NCBI GenBank assembly: GCA_021806885.1
Contig: JAKAPT010000005.1
Span: forward strand, 1-48,768
From: a bacterium
GTDB lineage: Bacteria > SZUA-79 > Acidulodesulfobacterales > Acidulodesulfobacteraceae
Direction: 5' to 3'
Length of the DNA stretch: 48,768 nt
In this document: positions 18,356 to 27,638 of the stretch, in pieces
How the letters are laid out: every line of letters starts with the position of its first letter
Numbering within the stretch: position 1 is the first letter of the stretch
Program-made: the position numbers and the translations under genes
The notes under the pieces: model-generated
Database searches by the model: none
What the model was told of the DNA's origin: nothing
What the model saw: the letters and a program-made list of their open reading frames with translations, nothing else

Positions 18356-19849
18356 TTACATCAGATCGATAGGCTCCGCGCCTTCGATTTTTTTTCCTTT
18401 AACGCTCTTTTTTGAGACCGATATGGCTGTCGCGATTATATTTAAAATAAGAAGGGTTATCATCACCACCATAAGTCCGCGAATAAACGCGGCCCCGGCA
18501 ATATGGGACGGGGCGTAGGAAATGTTTTTATAACCGCGCGCAGATACATATTGGTCTTTAAACAGGGTCAATATCAGCCCGGAAATATCTACGCCGAATA
18601 TAAGCCCAAGGGCCCTCATCATATTCAGTATGCCTCCCGCGACCCCAAGTCTTTCCGTCGGAGCCGATAGCATTATCGCGCTGTTATTTGGGGGAGTGAA
18701 TATGCCCATTCCGACTCCCAGGATGACAAATTCCGCCACGAGCATGTAAATATTAACCGATGTCCCCAGAAAAGAAAGAAAAAGCGTGGCGACAGCGCAT
18801 ACGGACATTCCCATAGTGGTCATAATCCTTGAGCCTATCTTGTCGGATATCGCCCCGGCAAAAGGGGCTATTATTGCCATAGACAGGGGTATAGGAGTCA
18901 AAAGGGTGCCGGTTAACGCGGCATTATAGTGGAGCACCCCCTCCATGTAAAACGGCATAAGGAATAAAACGGCGAACAAAACGTAATACGAAAGAAGGCC
19001 GGTCGTGTTACCCGTGCAAAAGTCCCTCGCGTTAAAAAGCTTTAGGTCAATCATGGGATACTTGACCTTTAGTTCGTTATACACGAAAAGGGGAAGCAGA
19101 ATCACCCCTATCGCCAGGTAAAAAATAATAATTGGAGACGTCCAGCCCAATTCATGCCCTTCATTCAGTCCGAGCACAAGGAATGCAAGGCCTATAGCGA
19201 ATAAAGATATTCCAAGGAAATCTATTTTTTCTTTTTTGTGATCTTTCGAGCCTGCTCCCGGCAATATATATAGCGCCATAATAGTCCCTATTATTCCGAT
19301 GGGAACGTTGACGTAGAAGATGAAGCGCCAACCGATGGCTGCAATGATAATCCCCCCAACGAAAGGTCCTATGGACATCGCGATAGCCTGGATGGAACCC
19401 TGAAGTCCTATGGCCCTTCCCAGTTCGTTAGACGGAAAGGCCTGCGTGATTATCGCGACCGAGTTTGCCTGAAGAAGCCCAGCTCCGACGGCCTGCAATA
19501 CGCGCGAAAATATGATAAACCCGGCGGAAGGAGCAAATCCGCAGAGCGCGGAACCGATGGTAAATACGATGAATCCCGTGTTATACAGTCTTGTTCGCCC
19601 AAACATATCGGCCAGTCTGCCGAAGAGGGGCAAAAAAACCGTAAGGGTAAGCATATACGCCATGGCTACCCATTCAATGACCGCCATACGGACCGAGAAG
19701 CTTTTTTCCATCGTAGGCATTGCTACGTTTACGATGCTGACGTCTAAGGCGGACATTGTGGCACCCACGAGGACCGTTGAAAGAATAAACCACTTCCACT
19801 TGGGGCTTGAGGAAAAAAAGGGATGGGGAAAAGTAAATGTTTTGCTCAA
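18356..19849 (-). CDS. DHA2-family MFS exporter (EmrB/QacA type), second copy
   Basis: A 497-residue DHA2 transporter with about 14 membrane segments. Hallmarks are TMSALDVSIVNVAMPTM in helix 1, LFGRLADMFGRTRLYNTGF (motif A), FSRVLQAVGAGLLQANSVAI, and GPFVGGIIIAAIGWRFIFYVNVPIGIIG (motif C). The start is a TTG, supported by GGAGG seven bases upstream in the gene's sense. It lies 55 bases downstream of aspS and nine bases upstream of the IorA-like gene, all on the minus strand. It is a paralogue of the exporter at 1648. No periplasmic adaptor gene is present. Substrate unknown; drug, organic-acid or metabolite efflux are all plausible. Confidence 0.9.
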   Translation of the reverse strand: MSKTFTFPHPFFSSSPKWKWFILSTVLVGATMSALDVSIVNVAMPTMEKSFSVRMAVIEWVAMAYMLTLTVFLPLFGRLADMFGRTRLYNTGFIVFTIGSALCGFAPSAGFIIFSRVLQAVGAGLLQANSVAIITQAFPSNELGRAIGLQGSIQAIAMSIGPFVGGIIIAAIGWRFIFYVNVPIGIIGTIMALYILPGAGSKDHKKEKIDFLGISLFAIGLAFLVLGLNEGHELGWTSPIIIFYLAIGVILLPLFVYNELKVKYPMIDLKLFNARDFCTGNTTGLLSYYVLFAVLFLMPFYMEGVLHYNAALTGTLLTPIPLSMAIIAPFAGAISDKIGSRIMTTMGMSVCAVATLFLSFLGTSVNIYMLVAEFVILGVGMGIFTPPNNSAIMLSAPTERLGVAGGILNMMRALGLIFGVDISGLILTLFKDQYVSARGYKNISYAPSHIAGAAFIRGLMVVMITLLILNIIATAISVSKKSVKGKKIEGAEPIDLM

Positions 19850-19904
19850 TTAAAAACCTCCAGGTAAAAAGACTTTAAATTATTTAACATCCGAAAGTCC
19901 ATTT

Positions 19905-21689
19905 TTAATCCTTTTTAATTAATCTTATTCCTAGTTCTTTTAGCTGCGCCTCGGTTACTCCCGATGGGGCTTCGCTCAAGGGGCAATATGCCTTCTGGGT
20001 TTTCGGGAAGGCGATTACGTCCCTTATGGAATGCTCATTTCTTAAAAGCATTAATATTCTGTCTATCCCGAATGCGATTCCCCCGTGAGGCGGAGCCCCA
20101 AAGCTTAAAGCGTCGAGAAGAAAACCAAATTTTACCTTCGCGTCTTCAGGAGATATTGAAAGAATTTTAAATATCCTTTCCTGGAGCGAGGCATCATGTA
20201 TCCTTAAACTTCCCCCGCCTATTTCCTCCCCGTTAAGGACAAGGTCATAGCTTTCTGATTTCACGGAAAGGGGTTCGGTTTCAAGATATTTAAGGTCGTT
20301 CATCGCGGGAGCCGTAAACGGGTGATGGACCGAAACGATCCTTTTTTCTTCTTCGGAATATTCGAATAGCGGAAAATTAACTACCCATAGCATATCAAGT
20401 TTTTCCCCGGGGATAAGATTGTATTTTTTAGCGAGGTAAAGCCTTAGCCTTCCCAAAACGTTATTCGAGGTTTTGTTGGAATCGGCCTGAAAGAATATGA
20501 TATCCCCCGGCTTTCCCCCGGTTTTGGTTAATAGTGAATTTTTCTCTCCGGCATTTATAAACTTGGAAATTCCTCCTTCAAGAGAACCGTCCCGAGAAAC
20601 TTTTGTCCAGGCAAGCCCTTTCCCCCCAAAATCTTTTACGACGGCGAGCAGTTCGTCTATGTCCTTTCTTGAGACGATGTCATAGCCGCCCGGAAGGCAT
20701 ATCGACTTTATAACGCCCCCCTTCGACAGGGTGTCCCTGAACAGGTTCATCGATGAATCTTTAAAGATATCTGAAAGGTTTGCGATCAGGAGGTTAAATC
20801 TTGTATCGGGTTTATCGCTTCCGTACGTATTCATCGCCTCGTCGTAATCCAGCACCCTGAAAGGGGTCGCAAGCTCTGCTCCAAGGACTTTCTTAAAGAT
20901 ACTCTCGAAAAGCTCTTCGGAAAGCCGGATAACATCCTTCATTTCCACAAACGACATTTCCATGTCTAGCTGTGTAAACTCCGGCTGTCTGTCTGCCCTA
21001 AGGTCCTCGTCCCTGAAACACCTTACTATCTGGTAGTATCTTTCAAAGCCGCTTACCATAAGGATTTGCTTGAACAGCTGGGGTGACTGGGGAAGGGCGT
21101 AAAAATGCCCCTGGTTGAGCCTCGAAGGAACAAGAAAATCCCTTGAGCCCTCAGGCGTGCTTTTGGTGAGAAAAGGCGTCTCTATATCGTAAAAACCCTT
21201 TTTACCCAGGAAATCCCTTACTGCATGCGCGAAATCGGATCTGAATATTATATTTTCCCTGAGCCTTTTACTCCTTAAATCAAGATATCTGTATTTAAGC
21301 CTTGTCAGCTCGTTAACATCTGTCTCTTCGTCAATTTGAAATGGAAGCGTTTCGCATGTATTGAGGATTGAAACCGACGCGGCCAGGATTTCGAGGTTTC
21401 CAGTTTTAAGATTGGAATTTTCGGTCCCTGCCGGCCTGCGCCTTACAACGCCTGTAACGGAAATTACGTATTCGTTTTTTAATTTTTTTGCGGATTTAAA
21501 TGATTCATTTTTTTCATTCTCGTCGAAAACCACCTGTATTATTCCCGAATAGTCCCTTAAATCTATAAAAATTAGGCCCCCGTGGTCCCTGAAGTGCATT
21601 ACCCATCCCTTGAGGGTGTATTCTCTTCCGGCTGCCTCTTCGCTTATTTCCCCCGAGAGGGTTCTTGAACTTGCGCCACTATACGTCAC
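19905..21689 (-). CDS. aspS: Aspartyl-tRNA synthetase
   Basis: A 594-residue bacterial-type AspRS. It has the N-terminal OB-fold anticodon domain (YTLKGWVMHFRDHGGLIFIDLRDYSG), class II motif 1/2 in the core (FYALPQSPQLFKQILMVSG ... RCFRDEDLRADRQPEFTQLDMEMSF), the bacterial GAD insertion around residues 290-400, and motif 3 (GGIAFGIDRILMLL) near the C-terminus. The GTG start is chosen because a CTGGAG ribosome site lies five bases upstream. Whether it is discriminating or also charges tRNA-Asn cannot be told without knowing if gatCAB and asnS exist elsewhere. First gene of the minus-strand group running to the IorB-like gene. Confidence 0.97.
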   Translation of the reverse strand: MTYSGASSRTLSGEISEEAAGREYTLKGWVMHFRDHGGLIFIDLRDYSGIIQVVFDENEKNESFKSAKKLKNEYVISVTGVVRRRPAGTENSNLKTGNLEILAASVSILNTCETLPFQIDEETDVNELTRLKYRYLDLRSKRLRENIIFRSDFAHAVRDFLGKKGFYDIETPFLTKSTPEGSRDFLVPSRLNQGHFYALPQSPQLFKQILMVSGFERYYQIVRCFRDEDLRADRQPEFTQLDMEMSFVEMKDVIRLSEELFESIFKKVLGAELATPFRVLDYDEAMNTYGSDKPDTRFNLLIANLSDIFKDSSMNLFRDTLSKGGVIKSICLPGGYDIVSRKDIDELLAVVKDFGGKGLAWTKVSRDGSLEGGISKFINAGEKNSLLTKTGGKPGDIIFFQADSNKTSNNVLGRLRLYLAKKYNLIPGEKLDMLWVVNFPLFEYSEEEKRIVSVHHPFTAPAMNDLKYLETEPLSVKSESYDLVLNGEEIGGGSLRIHDASLQERIFKILSISPEDAKVKFGFLLDALSFGAPPHGGIAFGIDRILMLLRNEHSIRDVIAFPKTQKAYCPLSEAPSGVTEAQLKELGIRLIKKD

Positions 21690-21739
21690 GATATCTCCAG
21701 TTATAAATATAATCCTAAAGTTTAATATTATAGCAGGTT

Positions 21740-22552
21740 CTATGTCAATAAAAAATTATCGATTTCCCCGGAAAGCATTATGTCTTTCAGAATAATATCC
21801 ATATGATTTTTTGAATCAACTTTGGTAAGCCTCGCCTTATCAATCATTCCCCCAAGTTCCCGGACGCAATCCGCGTCAATGATTCTGTCATTTTCAGTAT
21901 AGGCGATATCAAAAAATAAATTATTCAGATTTATTTTGCTCACAATTTTATTGATGCCGGTAAAATCCCTCACAAACTTGAAATCATTTATGACCGATTT
22001 GGGCGTTGATCTTTTTATATCCGCAAGCGCCTTTCCAATGATGTTTTCGTCACGGGAACCATAGGCGTCTGATAAAAACAACGAAATGGTCTTCTCGAAT
22101 GATTTTTCAAGGCTTTTTATAAAGCGGTCCGTAATCCCCGTTTTATAGCATCCCGCTATCATCAAGACTTTCGCGGTTTTCTTCGGGAACATCGACGCAA
22201 ATTTGAGGCATATCTGAGCCCCCATGGAATGTCCTATGAGGACGATACCGGAAGTCCCGCATTGCATTTTTTCTAATAAGGCGTTAATTATTTCGCAATA
22301 GTTTTCTTTTCCGTGAACGAAATCTTCCGGAGTCTGATCCCCCATGGACCGGAAATGGAACGGCAGGTCAAAAACAACCATGTTAAAGCTGTCACCGTGG
22401 TTTTTCTTAATATAATCCCACAGCGGAATCATGGATAGATGGTTTCCCCCGGCGCCGTGGATAAGGACTATGGTTTGAGAACTTTTCGGATTTGGGGAAT
22501 AGCGCGATATATAAAAAATATTTATATTATCCCGAAGGAGGGCGAGGGGCAT
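21740..22552 (-). CDS. Alpha/beta hydrolase
   Basis: A 270-residue cytosolic serine hydrolase fold. Seen are the oxyanion-hole motif HGAGGN (about residues 31-36), the nucleophile elbow GHSMGA (about 106-111, Ser108), a candidate catalytic Asp in AYTENDRIIDADC, and His in DSKNHMDIIL near the C-terminus. This completes a plausible Ser-Asp-His triad. There is no signal peptide, and a helical cap region lies between strands 6 and 7. The family includes esterases, haloperoxidases and C-C hydrolases, so the substrate is open. The gene lies upstream of aspS on the same strand, with a 50-base gap, and is divergent from uppS. Confidence 0.88.
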   Translation of the reverse strand: MPLALLRDNINIFYISRYSPNPKSSQTIVLIHGAGGNHLSMIPLWDYIKKNHGDSFNMVVFDLPFHFRSMGDQTPEDFVHGKENYCEIINALLEKMQCGTSGIVLIGHSMGAQICLKFASMFPKKTAKVLMIAGCYKTGITDRFIKSLEKSFEKTISLFLSDAYGSRDENIIGKALADIKRSTPKSVINDFKFVRDFTGINKIVSKINLNNLFFDIAYTENDRIIDADCVRELGGMIDKARLTKVDSKNHMDIILKDIMLSGEIDNFLLT

Positions 22553-22640
22553 ATTAAAAAATATGGTTAATTGTGATATTATATGAAATCAATAGAAATC
22601 ATTATAACATAAAAATTTTTAACCGAACCAGCGATTAAGA

Positions 22641-23414
22641 ATGTTTAAAAAAATAATCTATTATTTTTACCAGAAAAAACTTGAGAAAGAAATCTCCGGC
22701 AGAAAAGTCCCGGCGCATATTGGAATCATCCTCGACGGCAACAGAAGGTACGCGGAAAAGCGCCGTCTTGATAGTATTTCCATGGGACATGAAGAAGGGG
22801 CGGGGAAGCTTGGAGAGGTTTTAAAATGGTGCGCCTCTCTCGGGATTAAATACGTGACCGTGTGGGCCCTTTCAACGGATAACATGAAAAGAGAGAGGGA
22901 CGAACTAGAGAGGCTTTTAGAAATAATACAATCCCAGCTTCAAAACTATATCGATTCAAATTTTATCAAAGATAACGATATAAAGGTTAAAATAATAGGG
23001 AAGAGGGACCTTCTCCCCGAGAGCCTTCTTGCCACCATAGACACGCTCGAGGAAAAAACATCGTCTCATTCGGGTCTCACCCTGCATGTTGCCCTGGGTT
23101 ATGGCGGAAGGCAGGAAATATGCGACGCGATTATAAATTTTGTTTCCGATAACATGGAAGATTTGAATAACTCCCTCCTTCCGGATATCATAACGGTCGA
23201 AAATATTTCAAAATACCTCTACGTCAAGGATGCCCCCGACCCGGACCTTATAATAAGGACAAGCGGGGAGATCAGGCTCTCAGGATTTCTTTTGTGGCAG
23301 AGCGCCTACAGCGAGTTCTATTTCTGCGACGCCTATTGGCCCGAGTTCAGGGAGATAGACTTTCTGAGGGCAATAAGGAGCTACCAGTTAAGGCGTATCC
23401 GTCTCGGGAAATGA
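22641..23414 (+). CDS. uppS: Isoprenyl transferase (undecaprenyl diphosphate synthase family)
   Basis: A 257-residue cis-prenyltransferase making long-chain polyprenyl diphosphate for the cell-wall lipid carrier. Motifs in order are HIGIILDGNRRYAEKR (catalytic Asp), GHEEGAGKLGEVLKWC, VTVWALSTDNMKR, LHVALGYGGRQEI, and PDLIIRTSGEIRLSGFLLWQSAYSEFYF. The common bacterial DGNGRWA is replaced by DGNRRYA. This variant is familiar from archaeal and some bacterial enzymes, and might alter chain length. The MFS gene starts 12 bases downstream. The usual neighbours (cdsA, dxr) are absent. Confidence 0.93.
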   Translation: MFKKIIYYFYQKKLEKEISGRKVPAHIGIILDGNRRYAEKRRLDSISMGHEEGAGKLGEVLKWCASLGIKYVTVWALSTDNMKRERDELERLLEIIQSQLQNYIDSNFIKDNDIKVKIIGKRDLLPESLLATIDTLEEKTSSHSGLTLHVALGYGGRQEICDAIINFVSDNMEDLNNSLLPDIITVENISKYLYVKDAPDPDLIIRTSGEIRLSGFLLWQSAYSEFYFCDAYWPEFREIDFLRAIRSYQLRRIRLGK

Positions 23415-23426
23415 GGGAGAGAATTC

Positions 23427-24584
23427 TTGGCATTCAATAAATCCCAGAAAAAAACGATTTTCGCGATGAGCATGGTTGTCGGGACAAGAATGCTCGCCGT
23501 ATTCCTTATTCTGCCCGTTTTTACGCTGTTCGGGCGCGAGTTTACGGGAAGCCTTCTTTTAATAGGTTTAGCATTCGGGATTTACGGCCTTTCAAGGGCG
23601 ATTTTCCAGATTCCTTTCGGTTTTCTTTCAGATAAATTAGGAAGGAAAAATATCCTGTTCTACGGCATGCTTCTCTTTGGGATTTTTACGGTTATTATCG
23701 GATTTGCTTCCAATATATACGAACTTATCGCTTTAAGGTTCCTCCAGGGCGTTGCCGCGGAAAGCTCCGTCGCCTTTGCCCTTGTGTCCGACACCGTTTC
23801 CGAAAACGACAGGGTAAAAGCGCTCGCCTTCCTGGGCATGCCCATAGGGTTAAGTTTTGTGGCCGGAATAGTTCTGGGGCCTTTATTTTCCTATTATTTC
23901 GGTTACCCTTTTTTGTTTTACCTCTCGGGGGCTTTAGGCATATTTTCGGCCATCCTTGTCCTTGGATTTGTCGAGGAGCCTGAAAAGAGGGAGATGCTGA
24001 AGGAAATAGAGATTAAATTTAAAGATATCGTCACGGCCCTTAAAAACAAAACGCTTGCCAATCTTTCGATACAGGGATTCCTGCTTTCTTTTTTTATGAC
24101 GATATTTTTTTTCAGCATGCCGTTGATTGTAAAACACGAACTTGGAATAGGATATTACTATAAAATTTTAATCCCCATGGTGATTTTTTCCCTGTTCGCG
24201 ATGATGAAAGCCTCTAAAAAGGCAGATTTAGGACATGAAGTACACCTTTTAAAATTGAGTTTTGCCCTCATGGCGGTTTCAAGCATTTTCCTGTTTTCAA
24301 ATCCGCAAGGCTACTCTTTTCTGGTAATTCTTATAGGCGGGGTCCTCTTTTTTACGGGGTTTTCCATCACCGAGCCCATAATGCCTTCGCTAGTCTCGGG
24401 AAGTTCCGATAAATCCTTTGTCGGCACGTCCATGGGGGTTTATAACACCCTTCAGTTCACCGGAAGCTTTGTCGGTGGTTCTCTCGCAGGCCTTTTGTTT
24501 AGTAGTTATTACCGATACATTCCGATTATCCTCATTGTTTCATCGGTTACATGCTACCTTTTAATAATGAGGGTGAGGAAGTAG
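23427..24584 (+). CDS. MFS transporter (12-helix, DHA1-like)
   Basis: A 385-residue MFS permease with 12 predicted membrane segments. Hallmarks are the N-terminal RMLAVFLILPVFTLFGREF, motif A GFLSDKLGRKNILFYGMLLFG, RFLQGVAAESSVAFALVSDTV, and motif-C-like LGMPIGLSFVAGIVLGPLFSYYFG, typical of DHA1 exporters such as YajR. The start is TTG with an AGGGAGAG ribosome site six to ten bases upstream, and lies 12 bases after the uppS stop, so the genes are probably co-transcribed. No substrate evidence. Length is on the short side for YajR because the C-terminal ferredoxin-like domain of that protein is absent. Confidence 0.9.
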   Translation: MAFNKSQKKTIFAMSMVVGTRMLAVFLILPVFTLFGREFTGSLLLIGLAFGIYGLSRAIFQIPFGFLSDKLGRKNILFYGMLLFGIFTVIIGFASNIYELIALRFLQGVAAESSVAFALVSDTVSENDRVKALAFLGMPIGLSFVAGIVLGPLFSYYFGYPFLFYLSGALGIFSAILVLGFVEEPEKREMLKEIEIKFKDIVTALKNKTLANLSIQGFLLSFFMTIFFFSMPLIVKHELGIGYYYKILIPMVIFSLFAMMKASKKADLGHEVHLLKLSFALMAVSSIFLFSNPQGYSFLVILIGGVLFFTGFSITEPIMPSLVSGSSDKSFVGTSMGVYNTLQFTGSFVGGSLAGLLFSSYYRYIPIILIVSSVTCYLLIMRVRK

Positions 24585-24621
24585 CTATGGAATTAAAGGT
24601 AATTAATGCTGTATAATATTA

Positions 24622-24635
24622 ATATAACGTTATAT
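24622..24635. promoter_or_regulatory. 14-bp perfect palindrome upstream of the DsrE-like gene (candidate operator)
   Basis: ATATAACGTTATAT lies between a TATAAT (24612-24617) and the GGAGAAA ribosome site of the DsrE-like gene. Its position just after a -10-like element would suit repressor binding. No known regulator is matched. Confidence 0.4.
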
Positions 24636-24649
24636 GGAGAAAAGCTTAT

Positions 24650-25027
24650 ATGGCAAACAAGCTTATTATGATCCTTCAAAACACGACCCCGAAGGAGCTA
24701 CACGCGCTTGGAGCGCCCTTTTTTCAGGCGGCTGCCGCGGCGGTGATGGAATATGAGGTAGAAGTTGTTCTTACGGCCGACGCCGGGCTCTTAATGAAGA
24801 AGGGCGTCGCAGAGAAATTAACGGTTTTAGAGGGAAGCTCCAAAACCGTATATGATTTCATAAAAGACGCCAAAAATGCCGGGGTTGTATTTAAAGTATG
24901 TACGCCTTCTTTGGAATTAAATAATTTTACTAAGGAGGACCTCATTCCCGAATGCACGGGAGTTGTGGGAGGCGCGTATGTTATTGAAAAAGTGATGGAC
25001 GACGATTATAAAGTGCTCTCTTATTAA
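24650..25027 (+). CDS. DsrE/DsrF-like family protein
   Basis: A 125-residue DsrE-family protein (MANKLIMILQNTTPKELHALGAPFFQAAAAAVMEYEVEVV...). Members are small alpha/beta trimers or hexamers; DsrE and TusD carry sulfur on a conserved cysteine, while others have unknown roles. Candidate cysteines are at FKVCTPSLEL (about residue 90, the position commonly conserved) and PECTGVVGGAYVI. The C-terminal GGAYVIEKVMDDDYKVLSY is typical. A single-gene unit: its own TATAAT and palindrome lie upstream, and trxB converges nine bases downstream. Sulfur handling is a reasonable guess for an anaerobe, not shown. Confidence 0.85.
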   Translation: MANKLIMILQNTTPKELHALGAPFFQAAAAAVMEYEVEVVLTADAGLLMKKGVAEKLTVLEGSSKTVYDFIKDAKNAGVVFKVCTPSLELNNFTKEDLIPECTGVVGGAYVIEKVMDDDYKVLSY

Positions 25028-25036
25028 AGCTTTCCA

Positions 25037-25951
25037 TTAGCATACGTCGCATACGAATTCTATCGCGGCGGTGGCAGCCAGGGCACCCTCGCCGACAGCC
25101 GTCGCAACCTGGAGAAGCTTTTTTGAATGGGCGTCCCCGGCGCAGAACACTCCGGGCATGGATGTCATAAGGGTGTAATGGTCTGTTTTTATAAAGCCGT
25201 TTTCGTCCTTTTCCAAATTTTTTAAAAATGAGGTCTGGGGGTTTATTCCCACAAATACAAAAACGCCCTTCACCGGTATTGTTTTCCTTTCGCTTGTCTT
25301 CACGTTCTCGATCGTTATGGATTCAACGGATTTTGTCCCGTTAATCGAAATAGGCGTATGCTCAAGTTCAAGGGTAACATTCGCCGCGTTATGAAGTCTT
25401 TCCTGAATAATTTTTTCCGCCCTGAACTCCTTCCTTCTGTGGATTAATACAATGGATTTTACTATTTTGGTAAGATAATTCGCTTCTTTAACGGCTGTAT
25501 CTCCTCCCCCGACAACCGCTACATCCGAATCCTTAAAAAAGGGGCCGTCGCATGTGGCGCAGTATGAAACCCCTTTCCCGATGAATTGCCTTTCACCGGG
25601 TATATTCAGTCTTTTTGGCGATGCTCCGACGGCTATAATTACCGTTTTTGCCTGATAGGTTCCTTCCAAACCCTTAAGAAGTTTATATTGTCCCTGGTCG
25701 CTGACGTCCGATATCTCGTCATAAACTATGTTTAAGCCGAGCCCCTTGGCATGCTCTTCAAATTTTTGCATAAGTTCGATGCCGGACAAGGAAGGAAAGC
25801 CGGGATAATTTGAAATATCGTCTGAAAGCGCGATCTGCCCGCCGGTCGCTATTTTTTCGATGAGGATAAGATTCATGCGGGCCCTAAGGCCATATATAGC
25901 CGCGGATAAGCCGGCCGGTCCGCCGCCTATGATTATTATATCGTAAACCAT
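25037..25951 (-). CDS. trxB: Thioredoxin reductase
   Basis: A 304-residue low-molecular-weight thioredoxin reductase. The N-terminal FAD loop is IIIGGGPAGLSAAIYGLRA, the redox disulfide is CATCDG (about residues 132-137), the NADPH loop is VAVVGGGDTAVKEANYLT, and the C-terminal FAD contact is PGVFCAGDAHSKKLLQVATAVGEGALAA. It reduces thioredoxin using NADPH. A clean GGGAGG ribosome site precedes the ATG. It is divergent from the amino-acid permease and convergent with the DsrE-like gene. A thioredoxin gene is not nearby. Confidence 0.97.
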   Translation of the reverse strand: MVYDIIIIGGGPAGLSAAIYGLRARMNLILIEKIATGGQIALSDDISNYPGFPSLSGIELMQKFEEHAKGLGLNIVYDEISDVSDQGQYKLLKGLEGTYQAKTVIIAVGASPKRLNIPGERQFIGKGVSYCATCDGPFFKDSDVAVVGGGDTAVKEANYLTKIVKSIVLIHRRKEFRAEKIIQERLHNAANVTLELEHTPISINGTKSVESITIENVKTSERKTIPVKGVFVFVGINPQTSFLKNLEKDENGFIKTDHYTLMTSMPGVFCAGDAHSKKLLQVATAVGEGALAATAAIEFVCDVC

Positions 25952-26066
25952 TTTGCCTCCCGGGTTTAAGAGAATTTATGCAGTTGTTTTAATGACGCGC
26001 AATCTATATAATAATATATTCATATTTAAACATATATAATTTTTTTATTCAAACGGGAAAACTCAG

Positions 26067-27638
26067 GTGAGAAAATCGCTTGGTCTTTTACAGCTTATAT
26101 TTCTATCCACAAGCTCAATTCTCGGTTCCGGATGGCTCCTGGGGATTTACGCCAGCGCGAAATACGCAGGGCCGTCCTCCGTGTTATCATGGGTTTTTAG
26201 CGGCTTCGCGATACTATTGATAGCCCTGGTTTATAGCGAGCTTGGGGGCATGCTTCCCGCGGCGGGAGCCCTGGCCAGATACCCTAAGTATACCCACGGG
26301 GCTTTTCTTGGATTTATCACAAGCTGGATACTGATTATCGCGGGAGCTGCGGTAAGCTCTATCGAGACGGAGGCAACCGTCCAGTACCTTAATTCATCCT
26401 TACATACTCTTTTTTCGTACCATACTTTAACGCCCGAGGGCCTTTTCCTTTCATTTTTTATCCTTCTGGCTTTCTTCATTATAAATCTTTTCGGAGCAAG
26501 GATTTTCGCGGAAACCAACACTTTTCTTACCTATTTTAAGATTCTAATTATATCGGTTACGGGGATAGCCCTAATATACCTCTCCATTAAAAGCGGGAAT
26601 TACAAAAATATTTTTAGCTACCACATCGCTCCTTATGGTTACGATGGTTTCCTGAAGAGCATTTCCCTCGGCGGCATAATATTTTCCTATCTCGGTTTCA
26701 GGCAGGCGATAGATATGTCCGGTGAAGCCAAGAATCCTGGCAGGAATGTCCCCCTGGCGACGGTTCTGTCCGTAATAATTGCAATGGTGATATACGCGCT
26801 TCTTTCGCTCGGTTTTATCATGTCCATCCCTTTTGTGAAAAATAACGCGTGGAGCGGGATAAACTATTCCTCCCCATTCGTTCGCCTGTTCAATTTTTAC
26901 GGGGTTTCGGGCCTTGCCGCCCTAATAATAATAGGGGCAATAATCTCTCCCTTCGCGACGGGCCTCGTATACATGGGAAGTACCTCAAGAGTTACTTATG
27001 CAATGTCCAGGATGAAATTTCTCCCCAGGAGCTTCCATTCCTATTTCAACCGCCATGGAATTCCATATATTTCGTTGATTTTCACTTTTTTCCTCTCGGC
27101 CCTTTATCTTCTTCCCTTTCCCAGTTGGGAGTCCCTTGTCGGGATAATAACATCCGGAATGATTTTCACTTATATTTTGGGGCCGGTTGGCCTTATGGTT
27201 TTCCGCAGGCATGACCCGCATAGAAAGCGCCCGTTCAATCTTCCCATGGCAAATATTATCTCTCCCTTAGCCTTCGTTGTCGGGACCCTCATAGTTTATT
27301 GGTCGGGATTCGCCGTTTTATGGAAGCTTGAAATTGGAATTTTCGCTGGGGTTTTAATTTTTATTTTTACCAATTCCGAAAAGATTAGAAATAATTTTAA
27401 AAAAACTGTCGCTCCGGGTCTCTGGTTTATTTTATACGTAGTATCAATCCTCTTTTTGTCATTCCTCGGCGATAAAAATTTCGGAGGGATCGGCCTGATC
27501 AGGTCTCCATATGATTTAATAGTCGTCGGGGTTACCGCCCTGCTTTTTTATTTTTTAGCGGTCAATACCGGAGTGTCGAAAGAGGAGATGAAGATGATAA
27601 TAGAAGAGGAATTTATAGGAGAGGAATTAGAGGTTTAG
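26067..27638 (+). CDS. APC-superfamily amino acid permease
   Basis: A 523-residue polytopic protein with about 12 or more hydrophobic helices. The first helix region (LLQLIFLSTSSILGSGWLLGIYASAKYAGPSSVLSW) has the G-S/I-G-S-G unwound segment of APC amino-acid transporters, followed by YSELGGMLPAAGALARYPKYTHG, a family signature. The centre carries GGIIFSYLGFRQAIDMSGEAKNPGRNVP, also typical. The C-terminus has an acidic cytoplasmic tail. Start is GTG, preceded by CTCAG and only a weak ribosome site. Probably a proton-coupled amino-acid importer; substrate unknown. Its stop overlaps that of trpS by four bases. Confidence 0.92.
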   Translation: MRKSLGLLQLIFLSTSSILGSGWLLGIYASAKYAGPSSVLSWVFSGFAILLIALVYSELGGMLPAAGALARYPKYTHGAFLGFITSWILIIAGAAVSSIETEATVQYLNSSLHTLFSYHTLTPEGLFLSFFILLAFFIINLFGARIFAETNTFLTYFKILIISVTGIALIYLSIKSGNYKNIFSYHIAPYGYDGFLKSISLGGIIFSYLGFRQAIDMSGEAKNPGRNVPLATVLSVIIAMVIYALLSLGFIMSIPFVKNNAWSGINYSSPFVRLFNFYGVSGLAALIIIGAIISPFATGLVYMGSTSRVTYAMSRMKFLPRSFHSYFNRHGIPYISLIFTFFLSALYLLPFPSWESLVGIITSGMIFTYILGPVGLMVFRRHDPHRKRPFNLPMANIISPLAFVVGTLIVYWSGFAVLWKLEIGIFAGVLIFIFTNSEKIRNNFKKTVAPGLWFILYVVSILFLSFLGDKNFGGIGLIRSPYDLIVVGVTALLFYFLAVNTGVSKEEMKMIIEEEFIGEELEV

